Below are positions 11,204-21,900 of a stretch of 60,000 bases of DNA, in pieces. The translations under genes were made by a program, and so were the position numbers. Within the stretch, counting starts at the first letter, position 1. Each line of letters begins with the position of its first letter. The notes beneath the pieces were generated by a model that was not told where the DNA came from, searched no databases, and saw only the letters and a program-made list of their open reading frames with translations. Source of the DNA: Polytrichum commune (Eukaryota; Streptophyta; Polytrichopsida; Polytrichales; Polytrichaceae); NCBI GenBank assembly GCA_950295325.1, contig OX485807.1, positions 2,546,501 through 2,606,500 on the forward strand, in the 5' to 3' direction.

Positions 11204-12111
11204 GTTTGGGTCGCTCGACCCAAACCCACCCCCATAGTGAGGTTTGGGTCGAGCGACCCAAACCCACCCCTATCACGGGCTGGGCCTGGATTAGCAAGCC
11301 CATCCTGTCACGAGGTTTGGGTCGCTCGACCCAAACCCACCCCCTCTCACGGGCTGGGCCTAGATTAGCAGGCCCATCCTGTAACGAGGTTTGGGTCGCT
11401 CGACCCAAACCCACCCCCATAGTGAGGTTTGGGTCGAGCGACCCAAACCCACCCCTGTCACGGGTTGGGCCTGGATTAGCAGGCCCATCCTGTCACGAGG
11501 TTTGGGTCGCTCGACCCAAACCCACCTCCATTATGAGGTTTGGGTCGAGCGACCCAAACCCACCGCTATCACGCGCTGGGCCTGGATTGCCAGGCCCATC
11601 CTGTCATGAGGTTTGGGTCGCACGACCCAAACACACCTCCATTGTGAGGTTTGGGGCGAGCGACCCAAACCCACCCCTGTCAGGGGTTGGGCCTGGATTA
11701 GCAGGCCCATCCTGTCACGAGGTTTGGGTCGAGCGACCCAAACCCACCCCTATCAAGGGCTGGGTCTGGATTACCAGGCCCATCCTGTCACGAGGTTTGG
11801 GTCGAGCGACCCAAACCCACCCCTATCAAGGGCTGGGTCTGGATTACCAGGCCCATCCTATCACGAGGTTTGGGTCGAGCGACCCAAACCCACCCCTATC
11901 AAGGGCTGGGTCTGGATTACCAGGCCCATCCTGTCACGAGGTTTGGGTCGCTCGACCCAAACACACCTCCATTGTGAGGTTTGGGTCGAGCGACCCAAAC
12001 CCACCTCCATTGTGAGGTTTGGGTCGAGCGACCCAAACCCACCCTTGTCACGGGTTGGGCCTGGATTAGCAGGCCCATCCTATCACGAGGTTTGGGTTGC
12101 TCGACCCAAAC
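11204..12111. repeat. Array of 16 unit-A palindromes upstream of the DUF7869-type gene
   Basis: Copies start at 11204, 11242, 11315, 11389, 11427, 11500, 11538, 11611, 11649, 11722, 11795, 11868, 11941, 11979, 12017 and 12090. Steps are either 38 or 73-74 bp. Long steps contain a second inverted repeat in the spacer, TGGGCCTG and CAGGCCCA around a six-base loop. Centres are mostly AG or CT (the same site read on opposite strands). The array ends about 190 bases before the exon carrying the DUF7869-type ATG. Confidence 0.95.
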
Positions 12112-12729
12112 CCACCCTCATGCACACAATGGGGATGTGCATAGACGGATCCTGAATAAACTGTTGTGCGCTCCATCTTTTTGGAACCCATCGATATAAT
12201 ATTCATACAACATGTGTTATGATAAGGTTTCTGTGTTTTTCTATTGGACCCTATAGCTTTTGTCAATTCTTTACAAGGTTCCATGTTCATGTGTGTAGGC
12301 AAAATGGATGGGTATACTGGAAGAGGGTATTCGTCTGGAGAAGACATGGCCACTTGGCCATCTGCATCTGAGGAAGAGCTAGACATTGTCGGGGAGGCTA
12401 CTATGGATGAGAGTTCAGATGAAGAGCATTTCGATATACCTTCGCGTTCCGTACCGGACTGTCCCATTCCAGAGTGTGCCGTGCTTTCAAGAGCTTCATG
12501 GGTGAATTTGGATGTGTTACTTCTTAATGACAATGGGGTTGTTGTGGCGGAGGGTATCTGTCGTAACACCCATCCACAAGATTGCATTGATCAAAATCCA
12601 CTTGGGACCGAGGACGTTGGGATTGTCATATTGGAGTCACTCGTTCCTTCTGAGGTGGATCCCACTCATAGGTTCTCCCTCCGCAGGTGGCCATTGAGGA
12701 ATGTCACGACTGATGGAGTTAGCTTGCGT

Positions 12730-14295
12730 CAGGGTTGTCTATCGCGACGTCATGACGGTGTCGTGCCGTCATGTCGTGTCGTGTCGTGACGGACCCCTCC
12801 GTCACGACACAATAGGGTCCACGTAGGGTCAACATAGGGGGAACGGACTAGGGTGGGTAAAATACTTACCTTCTTGCCAAGGTGGCGTCCTATGTGGCAG
12901 AAAACGCCGACGTGGTCGTGGATATGCCTAGCGCCAGGTAAATCATTTTGCCATTTTGTTTACCATTTTGTTAAAATCAAAGTAGTAAAAAACGACTAAG
13001 GAGGGTGTGGGGCGGACGGGGGACGAGGGTGGGGCGGACGGGGGTGGGGGGGGGGGAACGGAGCGGACGGGGTCGGGAACGGGGGCGGACGGGGGGGGGG
13101 AACGGAGCGGACGGAGTCGGGAACGGGGGCGGACGGGGGGAACGGGAGCGGACGGGGGGGAACGGGGGCGGACGGGGGGGACCGGGCGCGGACGGGGTTG
13201 GGAACGGGGCGGACGGGGGGGAACGGGAGCGGACGGAGGGGGGGGAAATTTTTTTTTAAAAAAATGGGGCGGACGGGGAAGGGGGGGGGGAAAACTAGGG
13301 CGGACGGGGGGGGGAACGGGGCGGACGGGGGGGAACGGGAGCAGACGGAGGGGGGGGGAATTTTTTTTTAAAAAAAATGGGGCGGACGGGGAAGGGGGGA
13401 AAAAAAAAAAAAAAAAAAAACTGGGGCGGACGGGGGAGCGGACGGGGGAGCGGACGGAGGGGCGGACGGGGGGGAACGCGGCGGACGGGGTCGGGAACGG
13501 GGGCGGACGGAGGGGGGGAATTTTTTTAAAAAAATGGGGCGGACGGGGAAAGGGGGGGGGGAAAAAAAAAAAAAAAAAAACTGGGGCGGACGGGGGGGGG
13601 GGGAACGGGGCGGACAGGGGGGGAACGGGGGCGGACGGGGGGGGGGAACGGGGGCGGACGGGGGGGGGGGAACGGGGCGCGGACGGGGGGGAACGGGGTT
13701 GGGAACGGGGCGGACAGGGGGGGAACGGGAGCGGACGGAGGGGGGGGAAATTTTTTTTTAAAAAATTGGGGCGGACGGGGAAGGGAAAAAAAAAAAAAAA
13801 AAACTGGGGCGGACGGGGGAGCGGACGGAGGGGCGGACGGGGGGGGGGAACGGGGTGCGGACGGAGGGGGGGGAATTTTTTAAAAAAAATGGGGCGGATG
13901 GGGAAGGGGGGGGGGGGGGAAAAAAAAAAAAAAAAAAACTTGGGCGGACGGGGGAGCGGACGGAGGGGCGGACGGGGGGGGAACGGGGGGGGAACGGGGC
14001 GTACGGGGTTGGGAACGGAGCGGACGGGGTCGGGAACAGGGGCGGACGGGGGGGCGGACGGGCTCTAGTAAATTTTTCCCCACTTTACCTTTACTTTGCT
14101 GACATGTCATCACACGTGGACATTGTAAATCCTACGTGTCTGAATTGGGTTAATGTAATTACACAAAAAAATCGGTAAAATTCAAGTCCGTCAGGATAAA
14201 GACAGCATCCGGCATAATGTCGTGACGGATACGTGTCGTGACGGCACGACATTATGCCGGGATTACCCTCCGTCACGACACAATAGACAACCCTG
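12730..14295. mobile_element. hAT-like non-autonomous transposon in the DUF7869-type gene
   Basis: It begins CAGGGTTGTCTAT and ends in the reverse complement ATAGACAACCCTG. An exact 8-base target duplication GCTTGCGT flanks it at 12722-12729 and 14296-14303. The CAGGG terminus and 8-base duplication are typical of the hAT superfamily. Subterminal regions repeat GTCGTGACGG and its complement many times, like transposase-binding clusters. No transposase frame is present; the interior is mostly a G-rich tandem array. Confidence 0.9.
13000..14065 (+). repeat. G-rich tandem array within the hAT-like element
   Basis: Degenerate tandem repeats of GGGCGGACGGGG and GGGAACGGGG are interrupted by A runs and T-A blocks (AATTTTTTTTAAAAAAATGG). 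The long Gly/Arg/Thr/Asp frames across it are by-products of composition. Many G-runs of four or more could form quadruplexes. Confidence 0.9.
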
Positions 14296-16942
14296 GCTTG
14301 CGTGAACATGAGCAACGACACATGCAACTCGAAAAGGAAATGCAATCAAACATGCGGCCACGCAAGGGTCAAAGAAAGTACGATACTGTGGCACGTCCTT
14401 CTCCATCTGCAACTGATTGTAAACGTCAAAGGCTGCTTGGGGAGGAGTCCATAAGAGAAGTTGCCACAAAGGATTGTTGTGTGCATCGTTGTTGCCAATT
14501 GTTTCCAAGGGATAAATTGAAGGCCATCCGTGAAGAAATGTGGCTTGGAGATTTTCGTCTAAGATCCACAAAAAAACTTGATGTCCATAGGGCAATACAT
14601 GTGAATGGGACGGGTCGCAAGGTCATCACCATTGAAAGCATAGACGTGTGTTGTAAGGCATGGTACACCATTTACGGTGTGTCGAAGGCGGACTTCTATA
14701 GACAAGCTGCTTATGCCAAGGAAGGCCGCCGGTCCCGTCACCATGGGAACGTGGGTTTAAAGAAACCTAGGGAAGCAACAAGGCAAGCAACGGCAACTCT
14801 AGCAACCATCATTGTCCCCCTTGCTGATGCAATGCCGCACAAAACACGCACACTCACAACCGGTGAAAAGGTTGTGGAGAAAGTTCTTCACACAGGCACA
14901 AAATGGAAAGACATATTGTTGGACGTGAATGCAGTTGGCGAGAAGATTGGGTTGGAGCCAATTTCATTGTCAAAATTAAGTGCAATCAAGAAACAAAACT
15001 TTAGCGAATACATTACAAAAAGACGAGGGGACAAATTTGCCAGGTGCTCTAATTGCGAGAAGTTGAAGCGCCTCCGGGATGCACACACGATGGGTACCGA
15101 GTCATATGGAGCGCATCAATTGAACTATTTCAAGCACGTAAACATGCAAGAGGCACACCGTAATGATTACTACACAAATAGAGCTTTGTCCATCTCCAGG
15201 CCCTTGGAGGTTCTTACGGTCATCCATGACAAAATGGACCATGCCAAAACAGCCTCCCCATGTTTTGCAAATCGAATCAAGGCCACGGATGGGTTTTTTA
15301 AGTTGCCTGTATCGGTTACAGGTGAACTTCGAAACAATGTCATGACATACCCTAAATGTTGTGGTTTTTTATTCCGTGATGTACTGGAGAACATGGATTC
15401 CTTCATAATGGTTTATTCATACATAGATGCTAATCACGTTGGGTTGGCATTGCAGGAATGATTGCACATGGACACGGTGATGTCAAGTTTGCTCATTATG
15501 CTCTTGATTTGTATCCAACGGATTCAAACCACACGATAGGATCATTTGCAAGGCTTTTACGTGATTTAGAGAAACCACCAGCCTATTCTTCAGGATTGTT
15601 ATTTGAGAACACGGGTTCAACACCTTTATATGAAGCGGTGTTGGATGGAAAAGATGTATGCTTGCATTCGTTGCCCGAGCCACCCAATGAACCCGTGATT
15701 GCCAAGAAGTTGCCTCCAACTTTGCGTGTCCAATTGGACAATTGTACCAAGGACAATAAAAGCAGATATGTATTTGCATATTGGTCGTTGTTGGTTGCGA
15801 AAGGCATTTTCAAGGAGGTTTTTGTGTCCTTCCTATTGGTAGGCCACACGCACGATGATATTGATGCATCTTTTAGGCGGTGGAGCATGAAGTTGCGGGA
15901 GGAGGATTTTCCTACAATCCCATTATTGATGAAGTTGTACATGGATTTGGAGAACGTTCCCGTCATCCCCCATATGATTGAGGAGGTGCCAGACTTCAAG
16001 GCATTTATAGAACCTTATATTCGAAGTGGAGCTCACCGATTGATCGGGCATACGAAGGCACAACAATTCCGGTTCTACATGCGTGACGATGGTGTCCCGG
16101 CCATGCAATACAAGTTGTTGTGCACGACACAAGACTGGAGCCCGCCGGAGGGTCTTCTTGTGTGGCGCGTGGATGCGGATGGGAAGACCATGTTACCGGA
16201 TGGGGAGCCTAGCCCTTGTAAGCCAATAGCCATGAAGAATTTGGAGGATATTTTGAAAGGTATATCAGGCTTCATACAATATTGGGAGAGTTTGAAGATA
16301 GCGGATGTTGGCGGATCATGTTGGCATCGTTATGGGAGTTGGATACATTATTGGACACGTGTTCGTGCCGCCTTGGTAGACCTCCACCAAGATAGCCCTC
16401 ATACTTTGAGGCATGGATTTTGGCCACAAACACGAATCGATGTACAAGCTTCAGAGGCTAGTCTTTTGGGAAATGAAGAGGTTCGAGAGGAGTTTGATGT
16501 GGACGACCATTACGTGGGGCCTGCTAGTAGTCGTCCGCCACCATCTTTCCGCATTGCAGTGGATTGTCATGAAGGATATATGCTCATTTTGCGTCCTGGA
16601 GACGAGACATATGGGAAGCCAGTGTGGGTGGCAAGAGCTTTGTCCAAACCCAATTTTGTAACTTCCAGCCCTCATTTTCGACAAATACAAGTGGAGTACT
16701 ACCGACCGATGGCAAGGAATGAAGATGTGATTCGGCATTATACAGGCTGGGATACAAACCCTAACTTTCGGTGGAAGGTGGATTCTGAGCACGGTCCATC
16801 TTGGGTAGATACAGATTCCATATTCATAGCATGGAAACCACGGAAAAATCATAGTGGATCAGTGTCCATCCCTCAAAAGTACATAATTTTTGCAAAAGAC
16901 AACCTTGCTCGGATCGCAGAAGAAGCAACCCACGTTGAATGA

Positions 16943-17631
16943 GAAGTTGGTAGGATTGTGTTAGCATGATTACAGTGTAAACAGTAATTCTACGAACATA
17001 TATTACTCATATGTGTGCTCTTCAAAATTGGGGCAGAGTTTGGGTAGAACTTACGAATACTATATTGTTTTGGAGTTGGATGAATATCCATTTACTATAT
17101 TTCAATACAAATGTGAAGTTCATTTTTTTATTAAGTTTGGGACTAAATTGTCCATTGAAAAAATATGCATTTATTACATGCACTTTGTATGTTGCAATGT
17201 CTATATTCTATGGAGCATGCTAATAATAGAAATCATTATATATATATTTTTGGGTGAAACTTGTTTGGAGTGCTCTACCCAATGTGTTTTTGTTGATGAA
17301 GTTGGTGTTGAGTGCTCTACCATATGTGCTTATGTCCGCACATCATAGGTGTGGGATATTAGAACATTTAATATATTTGAGATTGTTGACAATATAGTTT
17401 CAGGCATCTTCATGTTGTTTGATCCATATATTAATTTGAGACTAGAGAAAGTCTCAATTTAACGAATATAGTGTTGTATGGAGGTGATATCACAACGAGG
17501 TATGTAATAAATCATTGAGAACTACATATTTCATTGAATTAATATAACAGTTGGAAGCAAGACAAAATGGATCAGTGATGCCTTGCCAACTCACAATGTG
17601 ACAAGGTCGCTGAGGTTCCCAATTGCCGGTG
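16943..17631. other. 3' flank of the DUF7869-type gene
   Basis: AT-rich with no gene seen. A decayed left half of the unit-A palindrome (GTTTGGGT) lies at 17039. The right end of unit A is probably here, but I found no convincing terminal inverted repeat. The last five bases, CGGTG, are the left target duplication of the outer retrotransposon. Confidence 0.4.
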
Positions 17632-17855
17632 TGTGAGCCCAAAAGGGTGCCCACATTTAGTCTTAGACCCTTGAAACGTTAGTTGATGCACTTTGAAGTA
17701 GCATGTTACTTCACAAAAATATAAAAAGAGTGAAATGTTAGTCTTAGAAGTACCATGTTGTAAGAGGCTAGGATGTGAGTTGTTATTGTGTTTTTACCTT
17801 CGGAAGGATTTGAGTGAATGAGGATAGGTAAAGAGAACTTGGATTGAGTAGTTAG
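17632..17855 (+). repeat. 5' LTR of the outer gypsy element, first part
   Basis: Matches 41923-42146 of the 3' LTR with few substitutions. It ends at GTTAG, the left target duplication of the nested element. Confidence 0.9.
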
Positions 17856-17942
17856 TGTCGCGCACCTCTCCATGAGGAGTGGCCGAAACACCATGGGCAC
17901 AAGGGGGACCCCGGAGTGACACCCGGGACTTGTGGCGCCGTT
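17856..17942 (+). repeat. First 87 bases of the 5' LTR of the plus-strand copy
   Basis: Identical by eye to the start of the 3' LTR at 32115. It ends in CCGTT (17938-17942), the left target duplication of the minus-strand copy inserted here. Confidence 0.9.
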
Positions 17943-18934
17943 TGTCGCAACCCTTGCTAGCCCCCCTTGACAATCTTGCCAATTTTCATTTCTACCAAAG
18001 GTTACGAGCGCTAACCATTCGCATTCCGCCATGCTAATGGATAGCTCCTCTTACCCCGGACCAATAGTTCATAGGAGGGAACCAACCCTCCTACTTTGCT
18101 TTCGGGACTCACCCCTTAATCGCTAACCAACCCCTTTAATCGGTAACCAATCCTTAGATGTGGACTTCCATCCATGGAAGTCCAATCTTATGTTGATCAT
18201 CGCGTTGCCGGAGCAACACTACAACAACCCGAACCATACTAGGCAACTATGGCCTCACATTAGGCCAATGCCAATGGAGGCCGTGCCGTTCGGCCTCGGG
18301 TGGGTGAGGCCACACCACCTCACCCATATAAGCCTCTAGGACCCTACGCGGGGCCCCTACCCCACCGTCAACCAACCTCTTGTCTCTCTACCAAGAGTTG
18401 GGGCCAAGTGGACAATTTCCTTTAGCTGCTGGGCCTAGAACCCCCCAGCAGCTTCAGACCATCATAACTTCCTTGTATGATGTCTGATCATAACAACCAA
18501 CCGCTCCATCCTCATCTACGCTTCACGTAGATGCCGATGGACTCCTCACTTGCTCCATTCGAGCAAGTCTTGGGGAAGTTATGCCTGTTTGAACCTTGGC
18601 AGTCCCGGGAATCCCTCCCAGGCACTGCTGTAGCAGGGCGCTGTCCCGGGACAGCGCCCCACTCAAATGGCCATAACTCCTAGCTCACACCTCCGATTGA
18701 GGTGTTCTTGAGCATTCTAGAATCACCACGCCATGAGCTACGCATAGCTCATGGCCTTACCCTTGTGCCTCCTAGTCTTCGTGGGTGGGAGGCGTTCCCA
18801 ACGCCCGGGGCCCTCACCCACACTAGGATCACTTGGGCCCTCTCACCAACGGCGCCACAAGTCCCGGGTGTCACTCCGGGGTCCCCCTTGTGCCCATGGT
18901 GTTTCGGGCACTCCTCATGGAGAGGTGCGCGACA
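17943..18934 (-). repeat. 3' LTR of the minus-strand copy
   Basis: It runs from TGTCGCAACC to GTGCGCGACA. Inside is a 24-base perfect palindrome at 18636-18659 (GGGCGCTGTCCC and its reverse complement). Smaller hairpins include one near 18510 (CATCTACG and CGTAGATG) and one near 18162 (GACTTCCATC and its near complement). Confidence 0.93.
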
Positions 18935-21900
18935 CTCACCCCCACCAAACGGAGTCGATGCCCTCATCGACTATACTCGTAGTCGGCACACCAATTCTCA
19001 AGTTGCCATCCTCTATGGTGCGGCATTGTGTTTACCTTAGGGCGCGACCCCCACAATGCATCTTCAAATTTGGCATAGTCCCAAAGGTGTCGTTCCTAGG
19101 TGGTCCGTTAGCGACCTTGGATCTTTCATCCAAGGACCTAACCTATACTAGACCAACCTACTTTGGGACTCACTTGGGTTGCCCCTCCTTTGGGGCCTCC
19201 CCCGTTAGGCTCCACTAGCCTAACGTGACACATCTAGGCGAGACCTCAACGCTTCCACTAAGTTGTCTCGGTTGCAACTCCGAGATGGCTTTCCATTGTT
19301 AAGCCACGCCTCGATCGCACGGGGGTGATGCCAAGTCCCGCCCGACTCGGTTCCCACTTTGCTCTTTCGAGACATGGGTTCATGACTCCCATGCGCCAAC
19401 TCTCGTTAGCTCGCGGGTAGCACTTTTATGAGCACGCGCCATCACCTTGCCCCCGCCCGGACAAGCCCACAACTAAGAAGTTTCTTGGTTTTATCCAAGG
19501 CCCCTCCAAGCCATGGCTCCCAATTACTCGGCTTACCCAACCTAGTTTGGCATGTCTATTCCCCCTCTTCCATTAACCAAGCACAAGTACAAGACTAGGA
19601 CCTCATCTCATACTTTTCTCTTTGCACCACTAAAGTTTGGACTTTATTCCCTCAAGCCAAAGAACAAGTTCATGTTGTGGAGTAATTAACCTCGAAGCTA
19701 AGTGTGCTACTAGCGTCTCTCCCCCACTAAAGGAGATTGATGTCCTCATCAATGCCTACGCTTCTTTTTATTGGAATCCTTAGCCTTAGTTTCTTCAAAG
19801 TGCTTCACCTATTCATTGGTGTTCACCATGTCTCTTGCCGCTACCCAAGCGGTTTCTTTTTCATGGTATCCTCACCATTTCACCAAGTACTCTTTTGTAC
19901 ATTTTTTTTCATTTTCACTTGGGCTTCCTACACTTGAGGGTGCCCTCCTACCTCATGTTCCAAATGACCTCCATAAGGTCGGGAGGTGGCCTAATCACTT
20001 GCTTGTGATCGGGCCACAAGGTGTCGTCCTAAAATGACTTTCGTATTGAGACATGAAATGTCGGATGCACTTTGATCTCCGGCGGTAATTCCAACTTATA
20101 CATGTCCTTGAACACTTGTTCCACAATGGAAAACGAAGCTCCAATTTTGGACATGGACTTTTGAAGTAAGGCCTTTGGGCAAGGTGAAGTTGTCCACATT
20201 CAACAACACCTTATTGGCCCACCTCATACTCCACTTCGCGTCTTCCGGCATTGACTTGCACTTCGTAGCACATTCGGGCTTTCTCCACCAACAACTTGGT
20301 CATCTCCAAGACTTGTTAACATTCTTGGCCAAGTCCTCACCATCTTGGTTGAACTCTAGTGTTGAATGTGCCCCCTCGAGAGCTAGGTTAATAGGTTGGA
20401 GCGCATCCACTCCATAAGCCACCACCAAAGACCACCCCTTGGTAGCCAAGTGCGTGGCTACATTGCAATTACACTCCGCTCGACCCACATAGTCCGCCCA
20501 ATCTCCTTGGTCCGCCCCCACCAAGTTCCTCAAGTATTGCTTCAAGACTCCATTCACATGCTCCGCTTTCCCATTCATTTGGGAATGCAAGGCCGTGCTA
20601 AACCTTAGTTTCATTCCGACCTCCTTAGAGAAATGCATTGAAAATGCACTTGTGAACTTTGGATCTTGATCCCACACAATCACTCTTGGCAACCCGTGGT
20701 GCCTCAACCATCCTTTGAGAAAAGGCTATGCGGTCTCCAACGCGGTGGCGGTTCCCACAATCGGCACCATGTGTGCCAACTTGGCAAACCGCTCTACCAT
20801 CAACAAGATGGCATCATACCCATGTGACTCCGGCAAACTTGTGATCAAGTCCATGCACATACTATGCCATGGCGCCGACGAGATAGGCAACGGTTGCAAG
20901 AAACCGCCTTGCTTTTGGTAAGAGGCTCGGTTCACTTGGCACTTTATTCACGCCTTCACAAAGTGGGTTATATCCTCCTTTATGCACCGCCAATGGTACC
21001 TCCATGACACCATTCTATGGCGGTTGTTTCTTTCTCCTTTATGGCCGGCAATAGGACTATCACATTTTTCCTTCAAAACCGATAGCCTCAACTTGCCTTG
21101 AGGCACATACACCCGACTTTGCTTACACTTGAACAATCCGTCCACCAACTTAACCTCTTTGAGCACCTTGCTCTTGCGAAGCTCACCTAAAAGCTTTTGT
21201 GCCTCGGGGTAGTTAATTTACCCCTCCCGTATCTTGCATCACAAGTTTCCTTCGCCGGCACACATTAGCCACAAGGTTTGGATGGTTCTCATTGCTTGGA
21301 ACTCATCCGGTCTACTTAGCGCATCCGGCACCACATTTCCATGGTCCGGTTTGTGGACCAAATCCACCTTCATAAGCGCCAAACTATCATGCCACCGCAA
21401 TGACTTGGCGCTCACTTGCGCTTGAATGTCAAAATTCTTTTAGGACACATTGTCCATGTAGACCTTTGTTTTGTGCAACCCCAAATAGTGTGGCCACATC
21501 TTCAAGCAATGCACTACGGCAAAGAAGTTCTTTGTCATGAGTTGGTTGTCTTCTTTGACAACCATCGAGCCTCAAGCCCCCATATGCAAAGGCCATCCAT
21601 CTTACATTAACAATCCATCATTGGCATTGGCAAAGTTACTTGCCCCCGTATGCACCTCAAAAGGTTTGTCAAACTCCATGAACTTGAGCACGGGCGGCGA
21701 ATAGAACTTGGTGTTAAACTCCCCAAAGACTCGTGACAAACATCATCCCACTCTTGGGATAGCCATTTTCTTCCACAAGTCGCACAAGGTGGGACAACCA
21801 TCGAGCTTCATGCTGTCATATGCAATGGCCATCTTTTTTTTTTACATCCACATCCGCCAAATAAAGTCTCTCGCCCCCGTATGCACCTCAAAAGGTGTCG

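Larger units (their letters stand above)
12304..16942 (+). pseudogene. DUF7869-type gene of unit A, split by a hAT-like insertion
   Basis: Coding parts are 12304-12729, 14304-15321 and 15456-16942. The first gap is the transposon and its duplicated target; the second is a 134-bp GT-AG intron at the same place and phase as in unit B. The ATG lies five bases after an acceptor-like GTGTGTAG. Without the insertion the frame would be 976 residues, with no other break. Order: acidic N-terminus; RFSLRRWPLRN block; Cys-rich KDCCVHRCCQLFP; VCCKAWYTIYGVSKADFYR; a TVIHDKMDHAKT strand (Asp about 451); VQLDNCTKDNKSRYVF (Asp about 576); and VGHTHDDIDASF (Asp 615-618). The last three blocks are what I recall of DUF7869 proteins. 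Three acidic blocks in this order fit an RNase H-like, DDE-type nuclease, which would make it the candidate transposase. That is inference. Confidence 0.7.

Noticed and set aside
11206-12155. Long open frames rich in WVARPKPT and FGSSDPNPP
   Set aside because: They are translations of the palindrome array in several frames; the periodicity comes from the DNA repeat.
13005-14068. Gly/Arg/Thr/Asp-rich frame of about 350 codons
   Set aside because: Pure tandem low-complexity DNA inside the hAT-like element; homopolymers and frame overlap argue against a protein.
18702-19218. Open frames in the inner-family LTRs and 3' region (also 22637-22973, 25798-26134, 31831-32347)
   Set aside because: They repeat identically in every LTR copy, on both strands, and have no domain; they reflect GC-rich LTR sequence.
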